Assembly: GCA_003250275.1 (NCBI GenBank)
Contig: QKGW01000579.1
Location: 1-15,722 of the forward strand
DNA: 15,722 nucleotides
Reading direction: 5' to 3'
Origin: Alphaproteobacteria bacterium
Lineage (GTDB): Bacteria > Pseudomonadota > Alphaproteobacteria > Rhodospirillales > Rhodospirillaceae
Below are positions 6,984 to 15,722 of the stretch, piece by piece (positions within the stretch are counted from its first letter, which is position 1; the number at the start of each line of letters is the position of its first letter). The translations under genes and the position numbers were made by a program. The notes under the pieces are model-generated. The model saw only the letters and a program-made list of their open reading frames with translations. It ran no database searches and had not been told where the DNA came from.

Positions 6984-8566
6984 CCGACCTTCCCGCGCAA
7001 GCTCCCGAACCCGCGATTTCCCGTGCGCCGCGCTGGGTGCCGTCGCTGATCTGGGTGGTGCCGCTGGTCGCGGCGCTGGTCGGGATTTCGCTGCTGGTGC
7101 ACGAAATCCGCAACGCCGGGCCGACGATCGAGATCACCTTCGCCACCGCCGAGGGGATCGAGCCGGGCAAGACCAAGGTCAAGTTCAAGAGCGTCGACAT
7201 CGGCAACGTCACCGCCGTGCGCCTCTCCGAGGACCGCACCGCCGCGGTCGTCGAGATCGCGCTCAACCAGTCGGCGGAGGACTTCGCGGTCGCCGACAGC
7301 CGCTTCTGGGTGGTGCGGCCGCGCCTCGCGGGCGCCACCGTCTCGGGGCTCGGCACCCTGCTTTCGGGCGTCTACATCGGCGTCGACGCGGGCAAGTCGG
7401 GCGAGAAGCGCACCCGCTTCAAGGGGCTCGAACAGCCGCCCGCGGTCTCCTCCGACGTTCCCGGCACCCGCTACGTGCTCCACGCCGAGGACATCGGCTC
7501 GCTCGACGTCGGCTCTCCGGTCTACTTCCGCCGCCTCCAGGCCGGTCAGGTCGAGCGCTTCGCCCTCGACCCCGACGGCCGCCGCATCACCGTCGGCGTG
7601 TTCGTGCGCGCGCCCTACGACGGCTTCGTCACCCAGCGCACCCGCTTCTGGCACGCGAGCGGCATCGACATGAGCTTCGACGCGAGCGGCTTCAAGCTGC
7701 GCACCCAGTCGCTCACCACCATCGTCGCGGGCGGCATCGCCTTCGAGCCGCCGCGCGGCGAGGACGACGACCCGCACGCGGCGGACGGCACCTCGTTCGC
7801 GCTCGCGGCGAGCTACGACGCGGCGATCAAGACCCCCGACGGCGAACCGCAGACGGTGCTGATCCGCTTCACCGATTCGGTGCGCGGCCTCGCCGCCGGA
7901 GCGCCGGTCGACTTCCGCGGCGTGACCATCGGCTCGGTGCGCGACGTGCGCCTGGTCTACGATGAAAAGACCGACACCTACGTCGCCCCGGTCACCGCGG
8001 TGATCTACCCCGAACGCCTCGGCGAGGCCGCGCCGAAGGCCTCGGGCGCGCCGGTCTCGGTTGCCGAGCGGCTGGTCAAGCGCGGCCTGCGCGCGCAGCT
8101 CAAGACCGGCAACCTGATCACCGGGCAGCTTTACGTGTCGCTCGACTTCCACCCCGAAGCACCGGCCGCGCACGCCCGCGCCGACGCCGACGGCACCATC
8201 GAGGTTCCTGCGATCCCGGGCGAACTCGGCGAGCTTCAGGCCTCGGTGCGCGCGATCCTCAAGAAGATCGAGGCGGTGCCGTTCGAGGAACTCGGGCACG
8301 AGGCGCAGCGCACCCTCGTCACCCTCAACAAGACCCTCGCGCGGCTCGACACCACCCTCGCCAACACCGACTCCAAGCTTCTGCCGGAACTGCGCGACAG
8401 CCTGCGCACGATCAGCGCCACGCTCGCGGGGGATTCGCCCACCCAGCAGGACACCCGCGCGGCATTGCGCGCGATGACCGATGCGGCGCGTTCGCTCAAG
8501 GCCCTCGCCGACGGCATCGACCGCAACCCCGAATCGCTCCTGCGCGGAAGAAGGAACGACCGATGA
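6980..8566 (+). CDS. pqiB: PqiB-like MCE-domain lipid-transport protein
   Basis: This 528-residue protein has a short cytoplasmic N terminus, one membrane helix (about residues 20-41, SLIWVVPLVAALVGISLLV) and a long periplasmic part with three MCE/MlaD-type beta domains. MCE1 spans about residues 48-140 (GIEPGKTKVKFKSVDIGNV), MCE2 about 164-258 (LDVGSPVYFRRLQAGQV) and MCE3 about 291-400 (LAAGAPVDFRGVTIGSV). A helical C terminus follows (about 425-515), the region that forms the extended needle in E. coli PqiB. Three domains match PqiB, as opposed to one in MlaD and seven in YebT/LetB. Hexamers of such proteins form tunnels for lipids between the inner and outer membranes. The start at 6980 overlaps the upstream stop (ATGA), as does the stop with the lipoprotein gene. 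Confidence 0.93.
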   Translation: MTDLPAQAPEPAISRAPRWVPSLIWVVPLVAALVGISLLVHEIRNAGPTIEITFATAEGIEPGKTKVKFKSVDIGNVTAVRLSEDRTAAVVEIALNQSAEDFAVADSRFWVVRPRLAGATVSGLGTLLSGVYIGVDAGKSGEKRTRFKGLEQPPAVSSDVPGTRYVLHAEDIGSLDVGSPVYFRRLQAGQVERFALDPDGRRITVGVFVRAPYDGFVTQRTRFWHASGIDMSFDASGFKLRTQSLTTIVAGGIAFEPPRGEDDDPHAADGTSFALAASYDAAIKTPDGEPQTVLIRFTDSVRGLAAGAPVDFRGVTIGSVRDVRLVYDEKTDTYVAPVTAVIYPERLGEAAPKASGAPVSVAERLVKRGLRAQLKTGNLITGQLYVSLDFHPEAPAAHARADADGTIEVPAIPGELGELQASVRAILKKIEAVPFEELGHEAQRTLVTLNKTLARLDTTLANTDSKLLPELRDSLRTISATLAGDSPTQQDTRAALRAMTDAARSLKALADGIDRNPESLLRGRRNDR

Positions 8567-9162
8567 TCCGCCGCCTCGCGCCCGTTCTCCTGGTTCTCGG
8601 CCTCGCCGCCTGCGCGGCTTCGCCGCCCGCCCGCTACCACGCCCTCGGCGACGGCGCGCCGCTCGGTTCCGGCGGCGGCGCGGAACGCCTCGTCGAGCTC
8701 CTGCCGGTGGCGGTGCCCGCCGCCGCCGACCGCAACGAGATCGTCCTCACCGGCGCGGACGGCCGCCTCGACGTGCGCGACAACGACCTCTGGGCGGGCA
8801 GCCTGCCCGACGAACTGCGCGGCCTGATCGCCGACGAGCTGTGGCGCGCCGCCAAGGCCACCGACGTCTACGCCGCGCCGGTACCGCAGGGCGCGCTGGC
8901 GCTGCCGCAATACCGCGTCGCCGCGCGTTTCGAGCGCTTCGAGGCGCGGCCCGAGGGCGCGCTCGTCGCCGCCACCTGGACGGTGCGCCGCCTCCCCGAC
9001 GGCCCCGCCGCCGCCTGCCGCGCCGCCGCCCACGCGCCGCTCCCCGGTGCGGATGCCGAAGCCGCCGCGCACGCGCTCGGCCAGGCGTCTCGCAGCGTCG
9101 CCGCGGCAATCGCCGAAAGCCTCCTGCGGCTCGGCGGCAAATCTCCCTGCCCGGCAGGATAA
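8563..9162 (+). CDS. pqiC: PqiC-like lipoprotein (ABC-type transport auxiliary family)
   Basis: This 199-residue protein has a lipoprotein signal peptide: positively charged MIRR, a hydrophobic core and the lipobox LAAC, with C17 as the lipidated cysteine. The remainder, with RYHALGDG soon after the cysteine, a LPVAVPAAADRNEIVL segment and a mid-region RLDVRDNDLWAGSLPDELR, follows the pattern of PqiC/DUF330-type auxiliary lipoproteins, which dock MCE systems at the outer membrane. C-terminal alanine-rich helices follow. It overlaps the MCE gene by four bases (ATGA) and is last in the operon. No clear intrinsic terminator follows it before the ugpB leader, so read-through into ugp is possible. 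Confidence 0.87.
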   Translation: MIRRLAPVLLVLGLAACAASPPARYHALGDGAPLGSGGGAERLVELLPVAVPAAADRNEIVLTGADGRLDVRDNDLWAGSLPDELRGLIADELWRAAKATDVYAAPVPQGALALPQYRVAARFERFEARPEGALVAATWTVRRLPDGPAAACRAAAHAPLPGADAEAAAHALGQASRSVAAAIAESLLRLGGKSPCPAG

Positions 9163-9219
9163 CTGTTTCAAAAAGTTCACGGAAACGTGCGAAAACCGTC
9201 GCACATTCGCGCCTAGGGT
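9163..9219 (+). promoter_or_regulatory. Candidate Pho-box-like 11-base repeats and -10 upstream of ugpB
   Basis: Starting right after the pqiC stop, four consecutive 11-base units can be read: CTGTTTCAAAA (9163), AGTTCACGGAA (9174), ACGTGCGAAAA (9185) and CCGTCGCACAT (9196). Three of the four carry a G-T at unit positions 3-4, and all end in A-rich bases. PhoB boxes are 11-base direct repeats (CTGTCAT with an A/T-rich tail), and ugp operons are classical PhoB targets. TAGGGT (9214-9219) seven bases downstream could be the -10. The match to the consensus is partial. The rest of the spacer to the ATG at 9279 contains an imperfect inverted repeat (GCGCGTG/CACGTGCGC, about 9231-9248). Confidence 0.35.
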
Positions 9220-9278
9220 GAAGGGCTGCCGCGCGTGCACACGTGCGCAATTTTGCATTCACCCCGGGGAGCCCCGTC

Positions 9279-10592
9279 ATGAAGCTGTTGAACACCGTCG
9301 CCGCGATCGCGCTCGGCGGCCTGAGCATGTCCGCGTCCGCCAACGCCGCCACCGAGATCCAGTGGTGGCACGCCATGGGCGGCGAACTGGGCGAGAAGGT
9401 CAACGCGATCGCCGCGGCATTCAACGCCAAGCAATCCGAATACAAGGTCGTGCCGGTCTACAAGGGCAACTACACCGAGACCATGACCGCCGCGATCGCC
9501 GCCTTCCGCGCCAAGCAGGCGCCCGCGATCGTGCAGGTGTTCGAGGTCGGCACCGCCACGATGATGGCGGCCAAGGGCGCGGTCTACCCGGTCTACCAGC
9601 TGATGACCGACACCAAGCAGCCGTTCGACCCGAGCGCCTACCTCCAGGCGGTGACCGGCTACTACACCGATTCCAAGGGCAACATGCTGTCGATGCCGTT
9701 CAACAGCTCGACCCCGGTGATGTACTACAACAAGGACGCGTTCAAGAAGGCGGGCATCGCCAATCCGCCGGCCACCTGGCCCGAGCTCGAAGCCGCCGCG
9801 AAGAAGCTCCAGGCTTCCGGCGCCGCCGCCTGCGGCTTCACCACCGGCTGGCAGTCGTGGGTGCAGATCGAGAACTTCTCCGCCTGGCACAACCTGCCGA
9901 TCGGCACCAAGGAGAACGGCATCGCCGGCCTCGACACCGCGCTCACCTTCAACAAGACCGCGGTGGTCCAGCACGTCGCCAACATGGCCGCGTGGCAGAA
10001 GAGCAAGATCTTCGACTACGGCGGGCGCCGCTCCGATTCCGCGCCGAAGTTCTATAGCGGCGAATGCGCGATGTACATGAACTCCTCGGGCTCCTACGCC
10101 GGGGTGAAGAACAACGTCAAGTTCGCGTTCGGCGTCGCGCCGCTGCCCTACTACCCGAACGTGATCAAGGACCCGCAGAACAGCATCATCGGCGGCGCCT
10201 CGCTCTGGGTCCTCAACGGCCGCCCGAAGGCCGAGTACCCCGGCGTCGCGAAGTTCTTCAGCTACCTCTCCTCCGCCGAGGTTCAGGCCGACTGGCACCA
10301 GTTCTCGGGCTACCTGCCGATCACCAAGGCGGCCTACGAGCTGACCAGGACCCAGGGCTTCTACGACAAGAACCCGGGCACCGACGTCGCCGTGCTCGAG
10401 ATCAACCACAAGACCCCGACCGCCAACTCCAAGGGCCTGCGCTTCGGCAACTTCGCGCAGATCCGCGACATCATCAACAACGAGCTTGAGACCGTCTGGT
10501 CCGGCAAGGCTTCCGCGCAGGCCGCTCTCGACACTGCCGTGGAACGCGGCAACGCGATCCTCCGCACGTTCGAGAAGGCCAACAAGAACTGA
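9279..10592 (+). CDS. ugpB: sn-glycerol-3-phosphate ABC transporter, substrate-binding protein UgpB
   Basis: This 437-residue periplasmic protein begins with a Sec signal peptide (MKLLNTVAAIALGGLSMSA), with cleavage likely after SANA, leaving ATEIQWWHAMGG. The body follows E. coli UgpB closely in recalled landmarks: NAIAAAFNAKQSEYKVVPVYKG, QAPAIVQVFEVGTATMM, FNSSTPVMYYNKDAFKKAG, a GECAMYMNSSGSYAG segment and FSGYLPITKAAYE. It captures glycerol-3-phosphate and glycerophosphodiesters and delivers them to UgpA/UgpE. The ATG at 9279 is preferred over one at 9243 because it gives a proper signal peptide and has GGGGAG about eight bases upstream. It heads ugpBAECQ, the same order as in E. coli, and is separated from ugpA by a strong hairpin. 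Confidence 0.95.
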   Translation: MKLLNTVAAIALGGLSMSASANAATEIQWWHAMGGELGEKVNAIAAAFNAKQSEYKVVPVYKGNYTETMTAAIAAFRAKQAPAIVQVFEVGTATMMAAKGAVYPVYQLMTDTKQPFDPSAYLQAVTGYYTDSKGNMLSMPFNSSTPVMYYNKDAFKKAGIANPPATWPELEAAAKKLQASGAAACGFTTGWQSWVQIENFSAWHNLPIGTKENGIAGLDTALTFNKTAVVQHVANMAAWQKSKIFDYGGRRSDSAPKFYSGECAMYMNSSGSYAGVKNNVKFAFGVAPLPYYPNVIKDPQNSIIGGASLWVLNGRPKAEYPGVAKFFSYLSSAEVQADWHQFSGYLPITKAAYELTRTQGFYDKNPGTDVAVLEINHKTPTANSKGLRFGNFAQIRDIINNELETVWSGKASAQAALDTAVERGNAILRTFEKANKN

Positions 10593-10602
10593 GCCTTGCA
10601 CC

Positions 10603-10641
10603 GATGCCGCCGCTTCCCCCCGAGCGGCGGCATCCCCTTTT
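10603..10641 (+). terminator. Strong hairpin between ugpB and ugpA, partial terminator or mRNA stabiliser
   Basis: A perfect 12-base inverted repeat, GATGCCGCCGCT (10603-10614) and AGCGGCGGCATC (10623-10634), encloses an eight-base loop and is followed by CCC and TTTT (10638-10641). It starts 11 bases after the ugpB stop. The short T-run suggests an inefficient terminator. Such hairpins after the binding-protein gene of ABC operons commonly lower expression of the membrane genes or protect the 3' end of the binding-protein message, and the same is likely here. Confidence 0.75.
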
Positions 10642-10647
10642 GACGGG

Positions 10648-11541
10648 ATGGCGGAGGCGATGGGTCCTCAAGTCGTGTTCCGGAGCCGCGTGCTCCCCTA
10701 TCTCCTGGTCGCGCCGCAGCTCGCGGTGACCCTGATCTTCTTTTTCTGGCCCGCGGCGCAGGGTCTGCGCCAGTCGTTCCTGCGCGAGGACGCCTTCGGC
10801 CTCTCGACCGAGTTCGTCGGGTTCGAGAACTACGCCACGGTGCTCGCCGACCCGACCTACCTCGAAGCCTTCGGCCGCTCGCTCGCGATGGGCGCGCTGG
10901 TCGCGGCGTTCTCGATGGGGCTCGCGCTGCTGTTCGCGACGATGGCCGACCGCGTCGTCCGCGGCGCGCACGTCTACAAGACCCTGCTGGTGTGGCCCTA
11001 CGCCGTCGCGCCCGCGCTCGCGGGGGTGCTGTGGTTCCTGATGTTCAACCCGACCATCGGCGTCGTCGGCTACACCTTGAACCGCGCCGGCATCTCCTGG
11101 AACCACTACCTCGACGGCGACCAGGCGTTCCTCCTCGTCGTCCTCGCGGCGTCGTGGAAGGAGATCAGCTACGACTTCGTGTTCTTCCTCGCCGGGCTGC
11201 AATCGATCCCGCGCGGCGTGATCGAGGCGGCGGCGATCGACGGCGCGGGCCCGGCGCGGCGGTTCTGGACGATCGTCTTCCCGCTGCTCGCGCCGACGAG
11301 CTTCTTCCTCCTCGTCGTCAACATCGTCTACGCGTTCTTCGAGACCTTCGCGGTGATCCACGCGACCACCCAGGGCGGCCCCGGCGGCGCCACCGAAACC
11401 CTGGTCTACAAGGTCTTCAACGACGGCTTCATCGGCCTCGACTTCGGCAGTTCGGCCGCACAATCGGCGATCCTGATGGTGATCGTCTCGCTCCTCACCG
11501 TCGCGCAGTTCCGCCTGCTCGACCGCCGCGCGGAGGCATGA
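10648..11541 (+). CDS. ugpA: sn-glycerol-3-phosphate ABC transporter permease UgpA
   Basis: This 297-residue inner-membrane permease matches E. coli UgpA from its start: VFRSRVLPYLLVAPQL, then QTLM-like KTLLVWPYAVAPALAGVLW, and the ABC-permease EAA loop at about residue 193 (EAAAIDGAGPARRFW), which contacts the UgpC ATPase. About six membrane helices are visible. Two in-frame ATGs are possible, at 10648 and 10660; the second lies only two bases after GGAGG, too close for normal initiation, while the first has only a weak GACGGG before it. I list 10648, but 10660 would leave all conserved residues intact. The stop overlaps the ugpE start region (ATGATGG). The hairpin just upstream probably tunes its level relative to ugpB. 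Confidence 0.93.
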   Translation: MAEAMGPQVVFRSRVLPYLLVAPQLAVTLIFFFWPAAQGLRQSFLREDAFGLSTEFVGFENYATVLADPTYLEAFGRSLAMGALVAAFSMGLALLFATMADRVVRGAHVYKTLLVWPYAVAPALAGVLWFLMFNPTIGVVGYTLNRAGISWNHYLDGDQAFLLVVLAASWKEISYDFVFFLAGLQSIPRGVIEAAAIDGAGPARRFWTIVFPLLAPTSFFLLVVNIVYAFFETFAVIHATTQGGPGGATETLVYKVFNDGFIGLDFGSSAAQSAILMVIVSLLTVAQFRLLDRRAEA

Positions 11542-12389
11542 TGGTCGAGAACCGCCCGTTCCTGGCGCTGCTGCGCCACCTCGTGCTGATCCTCGGCGTC
11601 GCGCTCCTCGCCCTGCCGGTCTGGCTCGCCTTCGTCGCCTCGACCCAGGACGGCGGCGAAATGCTCAGCGGCCAGTTCTCGCTGCTGCCGAGCGGGCACC
11701 TGATCGAGAACTATACCGCGGTGCTGTTCCAGGGCCTCGCCTCGGCGGGCGTGCCGCCGGTCGAACGGATGATCTTCAACAGCCTGACGATGGCGCTCGC
11801 GATCAGCGTCGGCAAGATCGCGATCTCGATTCTCTCGGCGTTCGCGATCGTGTATTTCCGCTTTCCGCTGCGCAAGACGATCTTCTGGATGATCTTCCTC
11901 ACCCTGATGCTGCCGGTCGAGGTGCGCATCGTGCCGACCTTCCAGGTCGTTTCCGACCTCGGGCTGCTCAACAGCACCGCCGGTCTGACCCTGCCGCTGA
12001 TCGCCTCGGCCACCGCCACCTTCCTGTTCCGCCAGTTCTTCCTGAGCGTGCCGCCGGAACTCGCCGAGGCGGCGCGGATGGACGGCGCGGGGCCGATGCG
12101 CTTCTTCACCGACATCCTGCTGCCGCTGTCGCGCACCAACATCGCGGCGCTGTTCGTGATTTTGTTCATCTACGGCTGGAACCAGTACATCTGGCCGTTC
12201 GTCGCCACCACCGACGAGTCCCACTACACCGTGGTGATGGGCATCCAGCGCATGGTCGCGGTGCCGGATTCCGAGCCGATCTGGAACGTCGTCATGGCCA
12301 CCGCGATCCTCGGCATGTTGCCGCCGGTGCTGGTGGTACTGGCGATGCAGCGGCTGTTCGTCAAAGGCCTGGTGGACAGCGAGAAGTAG
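11541..12389 (+). CDS. ugpE: sn-glycerol-3-phosphate ABC transporter permease UgpE
   Basis: This 282-residue permease pairs with UgpA to form the membrane channel. Recognisable UgpE stretches are VENRPFLALLRH at the start, LSAFAIVYFRFPLRK, FLTLMLPVEVRIVPT, ASATATFLFRQFF, the EAA loop EAARMDGAGPMRFF, FIYGWNQYIWPF and the C-terminal FVKGLVDSEK. The ATG at 11541 aligns with the E. coli start and lies four bases after GGAGG (11532-11536). The ATG at 11538 is also in frame but only one base from the GGAGG. The start shares its A with the last base of the ugpA stop. The gap to ugpC is 14 bases. Confidence 0.94.
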   Translation: MVENRPFLALLRHLVLILGVALLALPVWLAFVASTQDGGEMLSGQFSLLPSGHLIENYTAVLFQGLASAGVPPVERMIFNSLTMALAISVGKIAISILSAFAIVYFRFPLRKTIFWMIFLTLMLPVEVRIVPTFQVVSDLGLLNSTAGLTLPLIASATATFLFRQFFLSVPPELAEAARMDGAGPMRFFTDILLPLSRTNIAALFVILFIYGWNQYIWPFVATTDESHYTVVMGIQRMVAVPDSEPIWNVVMATAILGMLPPVLVVLAMQRLFVKGLVDSEK

Positions 12390-12403
12390 GAGACATACCC
12401 GAC

Positions 12404-13482
<1,079 letters not shown>

Positions 13483-13501
<19 letters not shown>

Positions 13502-14187
13502 TCGGTCACCGGGGCGCGCCGCGCCTCGCGCCGGAAAATACCCTCGAATGCTTCCGCGCCGCCGCCCGCAGCGGCTGCTCGTGGATCGAAACCGACGTCT
13601 CGCTGCTCGGCGACGGCACGCCGGTGATCTGCCACGACGGCGACCTCAAGCGCATCGCCGGACGCCCCGAGGCGCTGCGCGAGGTCTCCCGCGCCGAACT
13701 CGCGCGCCTCGCGCCCGACGTGCCGACCCTCGACGACGCCCTCGAACTCTTCGGCGACTACGGCCTCTCGGTGAACCTCGACGTCAAGGTTCACGGCGGC
13801 GAGGCGGGCGCGGTGGCGGACGCCACCCTCGCCGCGCTCAAGCGCCGCGACTGGCCGATGCCGCGCCTCGTGGTGTCGAGCTTCTCGATGCCGGTGCTCG
13901 AACGGATGCGCCTCACCCGCGCCGACGTGCCGCTCGGCATCCTCTGCGACGCGCCGCCGCCCGACTGGCGCGAAACCGCCCGCCGCCTCGGCGCGGCGAC
14001 GATCCACCCCGGCCACCGCCACCTCAGCGCCGCGCTGGTGACCGAAATGATCGCCGCCGGGCTCGCGGTGCTGACCTGGACGGTCAACGACCCCGACGAC
14101 GCGATCCGTCTGTGGCGCTGGGGCGTCGCCGGCGTGATCACCGACGATCCCGACGCGCTGTTCGCGGTCGCCGACGATCTGGTTTAG
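13483..14187 (+). CDS. ugpQ: Glycerophosphodiester phosphodiesterase UgpQ
   Basis: UgpQ cleaves glycerophosphodiesters (deacylated phospholipids) into glycerol-3-phosphate and an alcohol. The 234-residue protein has no signal peptide, so it should act in the cytoplasm on diesters imported by UgpBAEC. GDPD-family residues are in place: HRG (H9), PENT (residues 17-20), E36 and D38 in ETDVSL, and H51 in CHDGDL. The C terminus has LTWTVND and GVITDDPD, both typical of the family. The ATG at 13483 has GGGAG about eight bases upstream and lies inside ugpC by 19 bases in another frame, indicating coupling. It is the last gene of ugpBAECQ, and its stop overlaps that of the convergent MFS gene. Confidence 0.94.
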
Positions 14188-15662
14188 TCGAGCGCGAGGT
14201 CGTCGACGCGGTCGCGCAGCTTGCGGTCGGGGATGCCGAGCAGCACCACCCAGGCAACCGCCATCACCGCCGCGCTCACCCAGAAGCACCACACCAGGGC
14301 GGCGTGATAGTCGCCCGAGGCCGCGGCGAGCGCCGCCGCGGCGTCCTGGTGCCGCGCCGTCGCCGCGCCGCCGAGGAAGCGCGCGAGGATCGCTCCCGAG
14401 ATCGCCACGCCGAGCGCGCCGCAGAGCGAGCGCACGAAGGTCATCATCCCGGTCGCCGCGCCGAGTTCGCGGTAGGGCACGGCGTTCTGCACCGCGACGG
14501 TGAGGTTGGGCATTCCCATCCCCATGCCGAGGCCGAGCACGAAGGTGGAGACGAGGAATGCGGGCGCGGCCGCCCCGGCCTCGGCGAACGCGCCGAGGCT
14601 CGCGAGCGCGACGACTTCGAGCGCCACGCCGATGCGGAGGAAGCGGTGGCCGCTGCCGAGGCGCGAGACGATCCGCCCGCCGACGATCGCGGTGAGCATC
14701 ATTCCCGCCACCTGGGGCAGCAGCATCGCCCCGGCGGCGGCGGGGTTGATCCCGAGCACCGCCTGGAAGTAGAGCGGCAGGAACACCATCGATCCCATCA
14801 TCGCGAAAGTCATCATCCCGCCAACGAACAAACCGCGCGCGTAGGTGGGGTTGGCGAGCAGGCCGAGGCGCACCACCGGCTCCTCGGCGGCGCGCTCGCG
14901 CGCGACGAACGCGGCGAACAGCACCGCGAACAGCGCCACGCACGCGATCGCCTGGGCGGAAAGCCAGGGGAAGGCGGTGCCGCCCCAGGCGAGCAGCAGC
15001 AGCAGGGTCGCGGTCCACCCGGCGAGCAGCAGCACGCCGGAGAGGTCGAGCGGACGCCGCACCCGCGCGCGGCGGTCGTCGAGCCCCCAGGCGATCAGCC
15101 CGAGGACGAGCACGCCGAGCGGCAGGTTGACGAAGAACACCCAGCGCCACGACCACAGCGTGGTGATGCCGCCGCCGACGAGCGGCCCCGCCACCGAGGC
15201 GAAGGCGAACGCGCCGGTGATCCAGCCCTGGTAGCGCGGCCGTTCGCGCGGGCTGAACACGTCGCCGATCGCCGCCTGGGCGAGCACCAGCAGCCCGCCC
15301 GCGCCGAGCCCCTGGAGGGCGCGCAGCGCGATCAGCTGCGCCATCGTCTGCGCGAGGCCGCAGGCGAGCGACCCGGCGACGAACACGCCGACGGCGACGA
15401 AGAACAGCCGCCGCCGCCCGTGGATGTCGGAAAGCCGTCCGTAGAGCGAGGTGGTGACGGTGGCGGTGAGCATGAACGTCGTCACCACCCACGAGAGATG
15501 CGCGAGGCCGCCGAGGTCGGCGGCGATGCGCGGCAGCGCGGTGTTGACGATGTTCTGGTCGAGCGCGGCGAGCACCATCGCGAGCAGTGCGCCCGCAAGC
15601 ACGGCGCGGGGACGCTGCGGCGGGGCGATCGGTTCGGCGGGGGGCATCGGTGCGGACGGCAT
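14184..15662 (-). CDS. MFS multidrug efflux transporter, DHA2 (EmrB/QacA) type
   Basis: This 492-residue protein has the length and helix count (about 14) of the DHA2 drug:proton antiporters. Visible motifs are the first-helix DQNIVNTALPRIAADLGG, motif A GRLSDIHGRRRLF after helix 2, motif B RALQGLGAGG in helix 4 and motif C GPLVGGG in helix 5. A later PNLTVAVQNAVPYRELGAATG segment is typical of the DHA2 group. The expected role is proton-driven export of toxic compounds; the substrate cannot be told. The ATG at 15662 is first in the frame; an in-frame ATG at 15647 would also leave the first helix whole, and neither has a strong ribosome-binding site. No periplasmic adaptor (EmrA-like) gene is adjacent within the window, though the upstream 60 bases end at the edge. 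Confidence 0.92.
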   Translation of the reverse strand: MPSAPMPPAEPIAPPQRPRAVLAGALLAMVLAALDQNIVNTALPRIAADLGGLAHLSWVVTTFMLTATVTTSLYGRLSDIHGRRRLFFVAVGVFVAGSLACGLAQTMAQLIALRALQGLGAGGLLVLAQAAIGDVFSPRERPRYQGWITGAFAFASVAGPLVGGGITTLWSWRWVFFVNLPLGVLVLGLIAWGLDDRRARVRRPLDLSGVLLLAGWTATLLLLLAWGGTAFPWLSAQAIACVALFAVLFAAFVARERAAEEPVVRLGLLANPTYARGLFVGGMMTFAMMGSMVFLPLYFQAVLGINPAAAGAMLLPQVAGMMLTAIVGGRIVSRLGSGHRFLRIGVALEVVALASLGAFAEAGAAAPAFLVSTFVLGLGMGMGMPNLTVAVQNAVPYRELGAATGMMTFVRSLCGALGVAISGAILARFLGGAATARHQDAAAALAAASGDYHAALVWCFWVSAAVMAVAWVVLLGIPDRKLRDRVDDLALD

Positions 15663-15722
15663 CCGTCAGGAATAGGCCGGATTCGCGCGTCGCGCCAGAG
15701 GCTCAGGCGTCGGTGCCGATCG

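Noticed and set aside
6623..8299. 558-codon minus-strand open frame antisense to pqiB
   Set aside because: The plus strand holds a well-formed MCE protein in a tight operon; the antisense product is charged and repetitive, with no family resemblance.
9231..9248. Inverted repeat GCGCGTG/CACGTGCGC as a terminator for pqiC
   Set aside because: The pairing needs a bulge, it lies about 70 bases past the stop, and the short T-run beyond it (TTTT in CAATTTTGC) is not directly adjacent; it is more likely incidental or part of the ugpB leader.
15703..15722. Possible C-terminal end of another minus-strand gene (five codons then TGA at 15705-15703)
   Set aside because: Only 17 coding bases would be visible, far too little to support a gene, though the 40-base gap to the MFS start makes it plausible.

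Overview
The window is a gene-dense, very GC-rich stretch whose strong G/C third-position bias and gene families fit an alphaproteobacterium, possibly Rhodospirillales. That placement is inferred from composition and gene content, not from a marker gene. I see no rRNA, tRNA, CRISPR array, insertion sequence, phage gene or origin. No stretch without a gene exceeds about 125 bases.

Layout from left to right. (1) The 3' part of an M14 zinc carboxypeptidase gene (+) enters from the left edge. It converges on a LysE/RhtB-type exporter gene (-). (2) An enoyl-CoA hydratase/isomerase-family gene of the ECHDC3 type (+) is divergent from the exporter. (3) A minus-strand operon runs queC-queE-queD (synthesis of the 7-deazaguanine preQ0, the queuosine precursor) and ends with an isoaspartyl peptidase/asparaginase gene that carries an apparent one-base frameshift. 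(4) Divergent from queC is a four-gene plus-strand operon, all joined by ATGA overlaps: two half-length PqiA proteins, a three-MCE-domain PqiB and a PqiC lipoprotein. Together they resemble the PqiABC envelope lipid-transport system. (5) A complete ugpBAECQ locus follows (+): the ABC importer for sn-glycerol-3-phosphate and glycerophosphodiesters plus the cytoplasmic glycerophosphodiester phosphodiesterase. A possible Pho-box-like set of 11-base repeats lies upstream of ugpB, and a strong hairpin lies between ugpB and ugpA. (6) A DHA2-type 14-TM MFS efflux gene (-) converges on ugpQ.

The genes form known modules: tRNA-modification precursor synthesis, envelope lipid trafficking, and scavenging of phosphate and glycerol from phospholipid headgroups. 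I found no convincing undescribed system. The points worth a second look are the frameshifted isoaspartyl peptidase, the two-protein PqiA, an ECHDC3-like enzyme lacking both crotonase catalytic glutamates, the candidate Pho boxes, the ugpB-ugpA hairpin, and three convergent gene pairs that each overlap by exactly four bases through their stop codons.
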